Under the pieces are notes generated by a model. It made no database searches. It was not told the DNA's origin and saw only the letters and a list, made by a program, of their open reading frames with translations. A stretch of 64,000 bases of DNA, from the NCBI RefSeq assembly GCF_029392895.1, contig NZ_CP114200.1, positions 4,433,001 to 4,497,000 of the forward strand. The letters run 5' to 3'. Both the position numbers and the translations under genes were made by a program. Origin of the DNA: Streptomyces sp. 71268. GTDB taxonomy: Bacteria > Actinomycetota > Actinomycetes > Streptomycetales > Streptomycetaceae. Shown piece by piece: positions 28,951 through 36,896 of this stretch (position 1 is the stretch's first letter; each line of letters begins with the position of its first letter).

Positions 28951-29847
28951 TCAGGCGTGGGTGGCCGGGCGCGGGACGTCCCGGAAGACGTGCCGGGAGT
29001 GCCAGGTCAGGTGGGTGGCGGCGACGTCGCTCGCGCCGGCCCGGGGGCGGAGCAGCGGGCGGCCCGCCAGCTCCGTGACCTGCGCGCGGGCGGCCGGGCT
29101 GTCACCGGCGAACCGCTGGGACACCAGGACGCGGCGGCCGTCGTCGATGCCGAGGGCGCCACGGTCGAAGAGGTTGTGGTGCAACGAGCACAGGCAGAGC
29201 CCGTTGTCGACGGTGTCCGGGCCGCCGAAGGCCCACCAGTGCACGTGCGCCGCCTCCAGGCCGACCGTCAGTCCCCCGAGCTTCCCGTCGTAACCGCAGA
29301 AGGCGCACCGGTACGCGTACGCGCTCAGCACCAACTCCCGCAGCCGCCGGTCCCGCTGCTGTCGTCGCGCGGCGAGGAGCGGCAGGTCGACGGCGGGCTC
29401 CAGGTCGAGGCCGACCGCGTCGCACAGCTCGCCGTGCAACGAGGGCGGGAAGTGCAGGTCGAGCAGGACCCGCGCCATCCGACCGGCGAGCCCCGGCTCC
29501 CGCCGCAGCGCCGCCCGCAGCCCGGGCGCCAACCGCCCGGCGGCCCGTGAGCCCCGCAACTTCAGCACCCCGGGCCCCGGACTGCCCACTCCGTGCTCGG
29601 TGCGCACCTCCCACACGCCGTCGCTGGTCAGGTAGTGGAACGGGTAGGCGGGCGTCGTCCTGCGCGGCGGCCCGTACTCGACCAGCAGCCGGTGCAGGTC
29701 CCCCTCGACGGCGCTGTACAACAACACCCCGTCGGCGTCCTGTTGGAACCGGCCGAGGGCGTACAGGAGCAGCAGCGGCTTGTGCGGGGCGCGCGTGCCG
29801 TCGCGCGACCACTGCCGCAAGCTCGTGACCCGCTCCAGCCAGTCCAT
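28951..29847 (-). CDS. HNH endonuclease, phosphorothioate-DNA restriction type
   Basis: A 298-aa protein. The N-terminal half (RAPHKPLLLLYALGRFQQDA, then YPFHYLTSDGVWEV) resembles the sulfur-binding domain of ScoMcrA/SprMcrA-type type IV restriction enzymes. The C-terminal half is an HNH nuclease: CAFCGYDG zinc pair, AAHVHWWAFGGPDTVDNGL and CSLHHNLFDRGALGI. Such enzymes cut DNA carrying Dnd phosphorothioates or 5-methylcytosine. No dnd genes are in the window, consistent with defence against foreign modified DNA. ATG 29847 is the family start. Confidence 0.85.
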   Translation of the reverse strand: MDWLERVTSLRQWSRDGTRAPHKPLLLLYALGRFQQDADGVLLYSAVEGDLHRLLVEYGPPRRTTPAYPFHYLTSDGVWEVRTEHGVGSPGPGVLKLRGSRAAGRLAPGLRAALRREPGLAGRMARVLLDLHFPPSLHGELCDAVGLDLEPAVDLPLLAARRQQRDRRLRELVLSAYAYRCAFCGYDGKLGGLTVGLEAAHVHWWAFGGPDTVDNGLCLCSLHHNLFDRGALGIDDGRRVLVSQRFAGDSPAARAQVTELAGRPLLRPRAGASDVAATHLTWHSRHVFRDVPRPATHA

Positions 29848-29960
29848 GGCCGTCGATCGTAGTGATCCCGCGTCGAACACGTTCGAGCGCCCTGGGCCCG
29901 CCGGCGCGCCCGGCGGCCCGGGACGGGCGCCGCGCGCACCCGCCCCGGACGCCGCACGCC

Positions 29961-30884
29961 TCAGCGGTGTGCCAGCAGGACCCTGGCGATGGCGACCTGG
30001 GCGGGTTCCAGGGCCGACCTGCCGTCCTCGATGTCCCACAGGCCGTTCTGCAGGACGCGGCCGAGCGTCCAGCCGGTGGCGCGCCGCCGGTCCAGGCCGA
30101 GCGCCTCGGTCAGCAGGTCGAAGCGGCGCAGCACCGTACGCGTCACGCCGTCGGGCACCACGACCTCCTGCCAGCGGTTGTCCATGGCCGGCAGCAGCTC
30201 GAACCCGGGGTCGCCGGCGAGCGGTTCGGGGTCGATGGCGAGCCAGGGCTCGCGCTCGCCGGCGAGGACGTTGTCGTAGTGCGCGTCCCAGTGCAGCAGC
30301 CGGTCGCCCGCCTCGCCAACCAACTCGGCGACCGCGGACGCGCACGTCCGCAACAACCGCCGCTCTTCCGCGTCGGCCAACTTGTCGACTGCCCCCGGTA
30401 CTTCGGCGAGCATCGCCGTGGCGATGTCGGTCAGCCGCCGTACGTCCGGGGGCGCGGCCACCGCGGTCATCCGCGCCAGCAGCCCGGCCAGCACGCGCAT
30501 CGCCGCACCGTCGTCGGCCACCGAGGACAGCGGCCGGCTCGCGTCCAGCCGCTCCAGCAGCATGCTCGACGAGCCCGGGTCGTGGTCGAGCATCCGCACC
30601 ACGCCCCCGCCACCCCAGGCTCGCAGCCCACTCGCGGCCCCCGCGGTCTCCTCTCGATCCTGCTGCAACTTCAGTACCGCCAGCGTCCCGTCGGCCCGGG
30701 TCACCGGCAACACGACCGACGCCATGCCGTGCGCCACGGGCCCGCTGACGCGCAACTCCCAGTGGCTCAACATCGCGTCGGCGAGCTGGGGGAGCCGCGC
30801 GATCCAGGCGCGCCCGGACGGATTGTCACGGCCGTACGACGCGGCGAACGCGTCGGGGACAGTGAGGGAATACGGCGTACTCAT
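29961..30884 (-). CDS. Aminoglycoside/hydroxyurea resistance kinase family protein
   Basis: A 307-aa kinase of the streptomycin 6-phosphotransferase type (APH_6_hur). Conserved pieces are a Lys in TLAVLKLQQD, the catalytic loop LLHWDAHYDNVLAG and the metal site LAIDPEPLAGDPGFEL. It may phosphorylate streptomycin-like drugs, but many Streptomyces homologues have no known substrate. ATG 30884 follows AAGGAGAC. It is tandem with the HNH gene (113-bp gap) but probably independent. Confidence 0.88.
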   Translation of the reverse strand: MSTPYSLTVPDAFAASYGRDNPSGRAWIARLPQLADAMLSHWELRVSGPVAHGMASVVLPVTRADGTLAVLKLQQDREETAGAASGLRAWGGGGVVRMLDHDPGSSSMLLERLDASRPLSSVADDGAAMRVLAGLLARMTAVAAPPDVRRLTDIATAMLAEVPGAVDKLADAEERRLLRTCASAVAELVGEAGDRLLHWDAHYDNVLAGEREPWLAIDPEPLAGDPGFELLPAMDNRWQEVVVPDGVTRTVLRRFDLLTEALGLDRRRATGWTLGRVLQNGLWDIEDGRSALEPAQVAIARVLLAHR

Positions 30885-31284
30885 GTCGAGGTGTCTCCTT
30901 CGTGGGATTCCGGATGGTCGCGAAGCCGAAGGAGCGTCGGTGGCGCCCGACATGCGGGCAGGCGTCATTGCACGGGGCCACGGTAGCGGGTGGCGGTCGG
31001 TCGGGCACGGGGTTTTCGGGGGCGGGTGGGGAGCGTCCCCGTATCGGGTGGCACGAATTCCGGATATCCGGCCCGGGCCCGGCAGGGCGCTGGGGAAATG
31101 GCGCGGGCGAAAACCGCGAATTGACCGGGCGGCGCATGGAGGCATGCGTGATATGGGGGGCGTGCGGGGCGCTGAAAGCTGCTGCCGCACGCCCTTTCGG
31201 GCGAGGCCGTGGGGGGAAATAATTACCGCGAGGGGGGCGGAGTGGCCGGTCCGTCAGGTGATGAGAGGAAGCGAAGAGAAACCG
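30885..31284. other. Intergenic region upstream of the Crp-like gene
   Basis: These 400 bp lie between divergent genes. The stretch around 31060-31260 is locally AT-richer and purine-rich (GGGGGGAAATAATTACCGCGA near 31210) and probably holds the Crp-like promoter. No gene is supported. Confidence 0.5.
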
Positions 31285-31911
31285 ATGGTCGTTGATCGTC
31301 GTTGGGACAGCATCTTTCGTTCGGGACGCACCACGTCGTATCCGAAGGGCCAGCGTGTGTTCCTGAAAGGCCAACCGGGGGGAAGTGTTCTCCGCGTGGT
31401 GAAGGGGTGGGTGCTGGTGACCGAACCGAACCCGGATGGTACCGAAACGTTTTTGGAAATCCGTGGACGTGGACAACTCATCGGCGAGACGTCCGCGTTC
31501 TCGGGTGGGGTACGGAATGCGAACGTGGAGGCCACCTGCAAGACCATCGTCCAGGTCGTCGAGAGCGGACGTTTCCTCGCCGGCGTCGAGCGCCGCGACC
31601 TGATGAAGGATCTGTTGGTGCACGTGCAGGAACGACACCGCCAGGCCAACGTCAGGGTCGGCGCCCGGGGCCTCGGCGTGCGGAGCAGCCTGAGTTGGCT
31701 ACTCCTCGACCTGGCTCGTACGGCAGGTGAACCCCTCATCTCGGGAATTCCACAGAAGACGCTCGCATTCGCCCTGGGCGTGACCCCGCGAACGTTGTCC
31801 AACGCCGTCTCCGAGTTGGAGCGAAACGACGTGATTTCCGTCCGCTGGCCCGCTCTCCGCATCCGCGACGAGCGGGCACTGCGTCGACTGGCCCGCCGCG
31901 GAGAGGAGTAG
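31285..31911 (+). CDS. Crp/Fnr family transcriptional regulator
   Basis: A 208-aa regulator. Residues ~10-115 are a cNMP-binding beta-barrel. Its phosphate-binding cassette LIGETSAFSGGVRNANVEA keeps the Gly-Glu (E68) and Arg (R77) that contact cyclic nucleotides in CRP. Residues ~120-135 are the dimer helix, and ~155-190 a winged helix-turn-helix (IPQKTLAFALGVTPRTLSNA). Because the next gene downstream is a nucleotidyl-cyclase-like protein, I infer it senses that enzyme's product. ATG 31261 is an alternative start; both have weak sites. A hairpin follows the stop, so it is not simply cotranscribed with the next operon. Confidence 0.88.
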   Translation: MVVDRRWDSIFRSGRTTSYPKGQRVFLKGQPGGSVLRVVKGWVLVTEPNPDGTETFLEIRGRGQLIGETSAFSGGVRNANVEATCKTIVQVVESGRFLAGVERRDLMKDLLVHVQERHRQANVRVGARGLGVRSSLSWLLLDLARTAGEPLISGIPQKTLAFALGVTPRTLSNAVSELERNDVISVRWPALRIRDERALRRLARRGEE

Positions 31912-31923
31912 GGCACCGCGCGC

Positions 31924-31951
31924 ATTCCCCGACCGGCAACGGCCGGGGAAT
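31924..31951 (+). terminator. Hairpin after the Crp-like gene
   Basis: ATTCCCCG (31924-31931) pairs with CGGGGAAT (31944-31951), with a further CCG/CGG inside. It begins 13 bp after the stop codon and has no T tract. Confidence 0.6.
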
Positions 31952-31975
31952 GTGGCGGACATCACCGCCTCAGAA

Positions 31976-32006
31976 GGAAGTTCTTCCGCCGGGGAAGTTC
32001 TTCCGC
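31976..32006. promoter_or_regulatory. Direct repeats of an imperfect palindrome
   Basis: GGAAGTTCTTCCGC occurs at 31976-31989 and again at 31993-32006, 17 bp start to start. Each has GGAAG/CTTCC arms. They lie 75-105 bp before the cyclase gene and are a candidate binding site for the Crp-like or HTH protein. Confidence 0.5.
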
Positions 32007-32080
32007 GCGGGATTCCCGGGGAGCGCCGACCATCGATTCGGCACAGCCCAGTCGGACGCCTCCCCTAAGGAGATTCCCGA

Positions 32081-32929
32081 ATGACCAAAGCCCCGCGTAC
32101 CGGAACCCCGCACAGCAGCCCGTTGCCGCCCCACTTCGGAATCGTCGCGGTCGACGCGATGGGTTCCACCCGACTCCCCTCCATCGCGCAGGGCCCGCTC
32201 AGCGCGACCATCACCGACCTCGTGCGGCGCGCTCTCGAAGCGGCCGAACTGGGCGACATGCCCCGGGAATTCGAGACGAACACCGGAGACGGCCTCTCCT
32301 TCGGCTGCGACCCGGTGCTGGTCCCGTACCTCGTGAGCCCCTTCGTCGACGAGTTGAACGCCCACCTGCTGTGGCACAACGTCGGGCCGCAGCCGCCCGT
32401 CCGGCTGCGGATGAGCGTCCACATCGGCCCGCTGCCCGTCGCGCCGGGGCGGGCCGGCGACGGCAACGCGGCAGCGCGCGGCGAGAGCCAGCGACTGCTG
32501 GACTCCGAACCCGTGCGCCGCCGCCTGAAGGAGACGGACCCGCGGGCCACCCCGCTCGTCGCGGTCCTCTCCGACCGCGTCTACGACACGGTGGTCCGGG
32601 GCGGCTACTGCGGCCTGCCGCCCGCGCGCTTCACCGAGGTCCTGGCCGAGGTCGCGGGCAAGGACTTCCGGCAGACCGCCTGGATGTACGTACCGACCCC
32701 GTCCGGGGACATGCTCCGCCAGGCCGCCGCGACCACGGACCCGGCAGCGTCCGGACAGAGCCCGGCAGCGCCGAACCACGCACGGGGAGCCGCCGACCCC
32801 GCCCCGGCCGAGGCCGGGCCTCCCCCCGCCCGTCACCAGCACGTGGAGTCCGGCGTCGCGGTCATGGACTGCGCCGTCCGCGACGTCCACCACCACACGG
32901 CGCCGCGACAGGACCCCGGCCATCCGTGA
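32081..32929 (+). CDS. Class III nucleotidyl-cyclase-like protein
   Basis: A 282-aa protein. Residues ~18-210 match a class III cyclase catalytic domain. The first metal Asp is in FGIVAVDAMGST (D25). The second is in NTGDGLSFG (D70), 45 residues later as in true cyclases. Then come VRLRMSVHIGPLPV and an N-A-A-A-R-x-E-x-x-R-L-L segment. The adenylate-specifying Lys (four before D70) is Thr, so the base used is uncertain. A ~70-residue Pro/Ala-rich tail follows. It heads five genes joined by overlapping stop/start codons. ATG 32081 follows AAGGAG. Predicted product: a cyclic mononucleotide signal. Confidence 0.75.
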   Translation: MTKAPRTGTPHSSPLPPHFGIVAVDAMGSTRLPSIAQGPLSATITDLVRRALEAAELGDMPREFETNTGDGLSFGCDPVLVPYLVSPFVDELNAHLLWHNVGPQPPVRLRMSVHIGPLPVAPGRAGDGNAAARGESQRLLDSEPVRRRLKETDPRATPLVAVLSDRVYDTVVRGGYCGLPPARFTEVLAEVAGKDFRQTAWMYVPTPSGDMLRQAAATTDPAASGQSPAAPNHARGAADPAPAEAGPPPARHQHVESGVAVMDCAVRDVHHHTAPRQDPGHP

Positions 32930-33309
32930 GCGCCACGTCCGACGGGGACCACCCCGACCAGTGCGGCTTCCCGCGCCACGGCGCGAGCCAGTACGTGGGC
33001 CTCGGCGCGGCCATCAACGGCGCGTCGGCACAGCGCATCGTCGTCAACAACTTCGGATCGACCTGCCACCCGCCGTGTACGCACGCCGCGCCACCCGGTC
33101 CGCCGGCCCCCCTCACCCGCGCCCTCACCCTGACCCGGAACCTGGCCAGTCGCATCGACGCGCTGGCCGCCCTGGCCCACACCACCACAGCGGTGCTCCT
33201 CGCCCTCGCCCCGACCGGGCGACGCCCGCCGAAGTCACCTTCTACTCCCACCCCCGGTGCGCCGGACCGCACCGGACACCGGAGAGCCGACCACCGGAGA
33301 AGCGTGTGA
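32926..33309 (+). CDS. Small hypothetical protein of the cyclase operon
   Basis: A 127-aa protein with no family recognised. It has an N-terminal region with DQCGFPRHGASQYVGLGAAI and IVVNNFGSTCHPPCTHA (three Cys/His clusters), a short helix (ALTLTRNLASRIDALAALAH) and a basic Pro-rich tail. GTG 32926 overlaps the cyclase stop as GTGA, so translation is coupled. The overlap is the main support for its being real. Confidence 0.6.
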   Translation: MSATSDGDHPDQCGFPRHGASQYVGLGAAINGASAQRIVVNNFGSTCHPPCTHAAPPGPPAPLTRALTLTRNLASRIDALAALAHTTTAVLLALAPTGRRPPKSPSTPTPGAPDRTGHRRADHRRSV

Positions 33310-34046
33310 CCTTGCCGCACCACACCAGCCTGTTCGACACCATCGAGGCGCACGTCGCCGCCCTCCCGGACGACGCCGGAGCCAGTGCCCCCGGACCCGC
33401 CGCTCCCCGGACCCCACCGCTGCACCGGTGCGCGGCGCGCGCCCTGGTGCACGGGCCGGCACGCGACGGAGCGCTGGCCCAGGCCATCTGGTCCGACGTC
33501 CTGGGCGAGGCGACCACGGCGCCGGCCCCCGGCGACACCGCCACGCTGCTGGTCGTCTGGTACGCCCTGCCCCGACTGCGCCGCAGCGTATGGCGCATCG
33601 CCCGCCGCCTGCCGGCCGAGCGCGCCGACCTGGAGGCCGAGACCGTACAGGGCCTCCTGGAGGGGCTGCCCACCGTGGACCCGCTCCGCGCCGGCGCCGC
33701 CGAGCGGGTGATGCGGCGCGCCGCGAGCCGTGCCTGGCTGTTCGCCCGCGGCACCCGGCACGAACGGGCCTTCCCGGACACCAGCCCGGTCTGGCACACC
33801 CTCGCCGTCTCGTACGAGCAGGCCGCCGCCCCGGACGGTTGGGCCGTCCACATCACCCCGCCCGACCGCGCCGACGGCCTCGCCACCACCCTCCGCTTCA
33901 CGCGGTTCCGGCAGCGCGTCGAAGGCGAGCGCATCGGCGCGCTCGCCGACGGCATGGGGCTGCGGCACCTGGTCCACCGCGCCCGCCGCCCGGGCCCCGG
34001 GCGGCCCATCGGCACCTTGACCCTCCAGCCTCACGGGAGCCTGTGA
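33306..34046 (+). CDS. Helical protein resembling sigma-factor region 2
   Basis: A 246-aa protein. Residues ~75-140 (VWYALPRLRRSVWRIARRLP, then AERADLEAETVQGLLEGLPTVDP) resemble the helix pair of sigma-70 region 2. I recall similar proteins, always next to a small HTH protein, in actinobacterial genomes and integrative elements. The resemblance is weak, and a promoter-recognition region 4 is not evident. GTG 33306 overlaps the previous stop (GTGA). The following HTH gene starts at its last base. Confidence 0.6.
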   Translation: MTLPHHTSLFDTIEAHVAALPDDAGASAPGPAAPRTPPLHRCAARALVHGPARDGALAQAIWSDVLGEATTAPAPGDTATLLVVWYALPRLRRSVWRIARRLPAERADLEAETVQGLLEGLPTVDPLRAGAAERVMRRAASRAWLFARGTRHERAFPDTSPVWHTLAVSYEQAAAPDGWAVHITPPDRADGLATTLRFTRFRQRVEGERIGALADGMGLRHLVHRARRPGPGRPIGTLTLQPHGSL

Positions 34047-34348
34047 TGAGCTACACCCACCGAGTCCTCACCTTCGTGGAGGCGTTCGACCTCCCGACGA
34101 CCGTCAACCTGCCCACGGCGGCCCGCGCCTTCGCCGTCAGCCTCGGTACGGCCTACCGGCTGGTCCGCCAGGGCGACTTCCCCTGCCCGGTGCTCCGCGT
34201 CGGCGGCCAGTACCGCGTCCCGACCACCTGGCTGCTGCGGTCCCTCGGCATCGAGAACCTCCCGGTCTACGCCACGGACATCGATGCCGGCGCCACCGCG
34301 TCCGCCCTGCTGACCCGCGCCGAGACGGAACAGGAGGAGACCCCGTGA
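34046..34348 (+). CDS. Excisionase/MerR-like helix-turn-helix protein
   Basis: A 100-aa DNA-binding protein. TVNLPTAARAFAVSLGTAYR and LVRQGDFPCPVLRVGGQYRV form the HTH_17-type winged helix, followed by PTTWLLRSLGIE. Its start shares one base with the previous stop (TGATG) and its stop overlaps the next GTG, so it is tightly coupled. It could regulate the operon or pair with the sigma-like protein. Confidence 0.8.
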   Translation: MSYTHRVLTFVEAFDLPTTVNLPTAARAFAVSLGTAYRLVRQGDFPCPVLRVGGQYRVPTTWLLRSLGIENLPVYATDIDAGATASALLTRAETEQEETP

Positions 34349-35496
34349 GCCCCGAGCACGACACGACGCCCGACGAACCACCGTCGACCACCCCACCGAG
34401 CTGCTTCGTGATCGGCCCCATCGGTGACAAGCACGCCGAACACGGCACCCCCGAGCGCCGGCTGTACGAGGAGTCCATGCGCGTGTACGAGGAGGTCATC
34501 GTCGCGGCCTGCCGGGAACACCACATGACGCCGGTACGCGCCGACAGCCTCACCGACACCGGCGAGGTCACCGAACAGATCTACCGCCGACTCGAACAGG
34601 ACGACATCGTGATCGCCGACGTCAGCGGCGGCAACCCCAACGTCACCCTCGAACTCGGCTACCGACTCGGCTGCAAGAGGACCGCCATCCTCATCGGTGA
34701 GACAGGCAACCTCCCCTTCAACATCCGCCAGTTGCGCACGGTCCGCTTCCGCCGCACCGAGGTCGGCCTCCCCGAAGCCCGCGACCAGCTCAGCCGCTTC
34801 CTGGCAGCGGGCGTCGCCCGGGGCTTCGGCCCCGTCGCCGACCTCGGCGCGGCCCCCCAACCCCTCGGCCACGGCGTCGGGGAAGCGTCCGACGAGGAGC
34901 CCGACGCCCCCGGCCTCGTCGACCGGGTGGCACAGGCCGAGGAACAGATGGAAGCGGTTCTGGTGGACATCGAGGCGATGGGGGAGGCACTGCGACAGAT
35001 CGCCGAGGTCGCCTACGAGAGCACGCCGCAGATGGACGCGGTGACAGCGGCCAATGGCTCGACGGGCGCGCGGCTCGCGGTGGTCGGGAGCTTCGCGCGG
35101 AAGCTGACGAAGCCAGCCACCGCACTGCGCGAGAGCAGCGAGGCGTTCGCCGCGCGCATGACGGACATCGAGGCGGGCATTCACGCGGCGTTCGACATCG
35201 CGGAATCCCACCCCGGCGGCGAGATCGACGCCGACAACGAGAACTTCCTCCACCAGATCATCGACATGGCCGAGTCCACGCGCGCGGCGGCCACGGAGGT
35301 CACCGAGTTCGGCACGATGATGAAGACGTTCATCGGCTACTCCCGCACGCTCCGCGGCCCGGGCGGCGACATCCTGACCGCGGTACGCGTCATCGCGTCG
35401 GTCCTCACCCGCGTCAACTCCCTGGAGGCCCGGGCCCGCGCGCTCCTCCCCGATCCCCCCGCCCCCCTCGCCACCACCAGCCAGCCGAACCGCTGA
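34345..35496 (+). CDS. Nucleoside deoxyribosyltransferase/TIR-like (DRHyd) effector candidate
   Basis: A 383-aa protein. Residues ~15-155 have the Rossmann-like fold signature CFVIGPIGD, VIVAACREHHMTPVRADSLT, DDIVIADVSGGNPNVTLELG and PFNIRQLRTVRF. Glu 103 of N-V-x-x-E-L-G aligns with the catalytic Glu of nucleoside 2-deoxyribosyltransferases and TIR-type NADases. The C-terminal ~220 residues are helical (EEQMEAVLVDIEAMGEALRQ, then AFAARMTDIEAGIHAAFDIA), probably oligomerising. In conflict systems this class cleaves NAD+ or nucleotides. GTG 34345 overlaps the HTH stop. A strong terminator follows. Confidence 0.78.
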   Translation: MSPEHDTTPDEPPSTTPPSCFVIGPIGDKHAEHGTPERRLYEESMRVYEEVIVAACREHHMTPVRADSLTDTGEVTEQIYRRLEQDDIVIADVSGGNPNVTLELGYRLGCKRTAILIGETGNLPFNIRQLRTVRFRRTEVGLPEARDQLSRFLAAGVARGFGPVADLGAAPQPLGHGVGEASDEEPDAPGLVDRVAQAEEQMEAVLVDIEAMGEALRQIAEVAYESTPQMDAVTAANGSTGARLAVVGSFARKLTKPATALRESSEAFAARMTDIEAGIHAAFDIAESHPGGEIDADNENFLHQIIDMAESTRAAATEVTEFGTMMKTFIGYSRTLRGPGGDILTAVRVIASVLTRVNSLEARARALLPDPPAPLATTSQPNR

Positions 35497-35503
35497 CATC
35501 GAC

Positions 35504-35537
35504 GGGAGGCCCCGACCACCCAAGGTCGGGGCCTCCC
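35504..35537 (+). terminator. Terminator of the cyclase/DRHyd operon
   Basis: GGGAGGCCCCGACC (35504-35517) and GGTCGGGGCCTCCC (35524-35537) form a perfect 14-bp stem with a 6-base loop, 8 bp after the last stop. Confidence 0.85.
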
Positions 35538-35550
35538 GCGCCGTCCGTAC

Positions 35551-35586
35551 GCCTGCCACGCCTGCCACGCCTGTCACACCTGCCAC
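35551..35586. repeat. 9-bp tandem repeat, four copies
   Basis: Four units of GCCTGCCAC (variants GCCTGTCAC, ACCTGCCAC) follow the operon terminator. They are non-coding. Confidence 0.75.
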
Positions 35587-35621
35587 GACGCCCGCTGCCT
35601 CGCGGGCGCGGGCGCGGGCGG

Positions 35622-36143
35622 CTACCAGCCCCGCTCGCCGTCCAGAAGCTCCCGCAGCAGGTCCGCGTGCCCGGCGTGCCGACTGGTGTCCATCGTGACG
35701 TGCGACAGGGCCCAGCGCAGGGTGTAGTCGCCGGTTCGCTGGGCGCCAAAGCTGTCCAGCGGGAGGGACTCGATGACCTTGTCGCTGGCGTCGCAGGCCG
35801 CGCGGTAGCGGTCGAGCAGGCCGTCGAGGCGGTCGTGCTCGGCAACCCGCCAGTCCCCGTCCGGGTCGTCAGGCCCGAACGGCATCGGGTGCTCCTGGCC
35901 GCCGAGGACGATGCCGAACCAGTGCTGTTCCACCGTGACGAGATGGCTGAGAATCCCACCCACCGTCGTCTCCGACGGCACCAGCCTGGCGCGCAGTTGT
36001 TCTTCGTTCAGCCCGGTCGCCTTGGCCACGACGGTCGCCCGGGCGAAACGCAACCAGGCCCACAGCATGTCCTTCTCGCCGAGTTGGTGGCGGGGAATTC
36101 GGCGTTCCTCGGTGTGCGGAGCCACCGGGACGTGGTGCGCCAT
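35622..36143 (-). CDS. DinB/DUF664 family protein
   Basis: A 173-aa four-helix-bundle protein. EKDMLWAWLRFARATVVAKA starts the bundle, and GGILSHLVTVEQHWFGIVLG and LRWALSHVTMDTSRHAGHAD carry the three conserved histidines that bind a divalent metal. Members include mycothiol-dependent enzymes, and many are uncharacterised. ATG 36143 follows AAAGGAAG. It is convergent with the DRHyd operon. Confidence 0.92.
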   Translation of the reverse strand: MAHHVPVAPHTEERRIPRHQLGEKDMLWAWLRFARATVVAKATGLNEEQLRARLVPSETTVGGILSHLVTVEQHWFGIVLGGQEHPMPFGPDDPDGDWRVAEHDRLDGLLDRYRAACDASDKVIESLPLDSFGAQRTGDYTLRWALSHVTMDTSRHAGHADLLRELLDGERGW

Positions 36144-36555
36144 CGCTGGGACTTCCTTTCGCTGAGCGGGTGCGGGGCGATCGGGGAGCGGACAACGGAT
36201 CGCGACCCGGGGTGGGCCGGGTGGGATGGATGGGACAGAGGGACCAGGTGGGCCGGGTGGGTCACCACCGCGCCTGCCGAGGAACGTGCCACCCGACGGG
36301 AGAGCACTCACCCGGCCGACAGGCCCCACCTCGCACGCACCGGATGGTGGTCACACCGAACCCGAGGCGGTCCCCCTCCTCGCTCTCCGTATCGATCCGA
36401 TCCAGATCGCCTGAACCGAGCGTAGCGCCCCGAAAGGGGCGCCCCGTCGCCGCCAACGACGTTCTTGAGCCAGCCAGTTGACAGCGCGAGGCGACGAGAT
36501 CAGGCCACCTCGGGTGGAGCCCCCGTCCCCCCGGCGGCTCCACCCGGCCCGACGC
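36144..36555. other. Intergenic region, no gene seen
   Basis: These 412 bp lie between the DinB gene and the excalibur fragment. The only features are a short inverted repeat (GCGCCCC...GGGGCGC, 36426-36443) and scattered low-complexity sequence. Confidence 0.5.
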
Positions 36556-36858
36556 TCAGCGATCGCAGGCAATCCCGTCGCCATCGCGGTCCAGACCCGA
36601 TCGGTACCCCGGCTGACCCCGCCGGATGGGGTCGGCCCCGGCCGCGCGGACGGCGGCGCAGTTCTCGTAGTAGACGCTGCCTCCTCCGGTGCTCCCGGAG
36701 GAGCCCTCGGTCGTGACGTCCGTGATGCCGATCTTCTCCACAGAGGCCGACGCGTCGGCGAACGTCTGGCTCACCACATCCGGCATCTCTGGCCAGGGCA
36801 CCGGCTCCCCGTCCGCGGCTGGGCCGGGGGCTGCAAACGTCGAAGGGCCCCGCTGCAA
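36556..36858 (-). pseudogene. 5'-truncated PASTA-like/excalibur protein remnant
   Basis: One hundred codons are open. The C-terminus is a clear excalibur calcium-binding motif (YYENCAAVRAAGADP, then GLDRDGDGIACDR). Before it, MPDVVSQTFADASASVEKIG reads like a PASTA repeat. Full-length relatives have a secretion or membrane segment upstream. Here the frame runs into the perfect terminator hairpin of tRNA-Ser, and the only start (TTG 36858) lies in that hairpin's loop. It is therefore probably the 3' part of a gene cut off next to the tRNA, perhaps by an integration or deletion event. Confidence 0.6.
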
Positions 36859-36874
36859 GCAGCGGGGCCCTTCG
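36841..36874 (-). terminator. Terminator of tRNA-Ser
   Basis: CGAAGGGCCCCGCTGC and its exact complement form a 16-bp stem with a 2-base loop, 22 bp downstream of the tRNA. Confidence 0.85.
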
Positions 36875-36896
36875 ACAACGTGCCCGGTGAGAGCAC

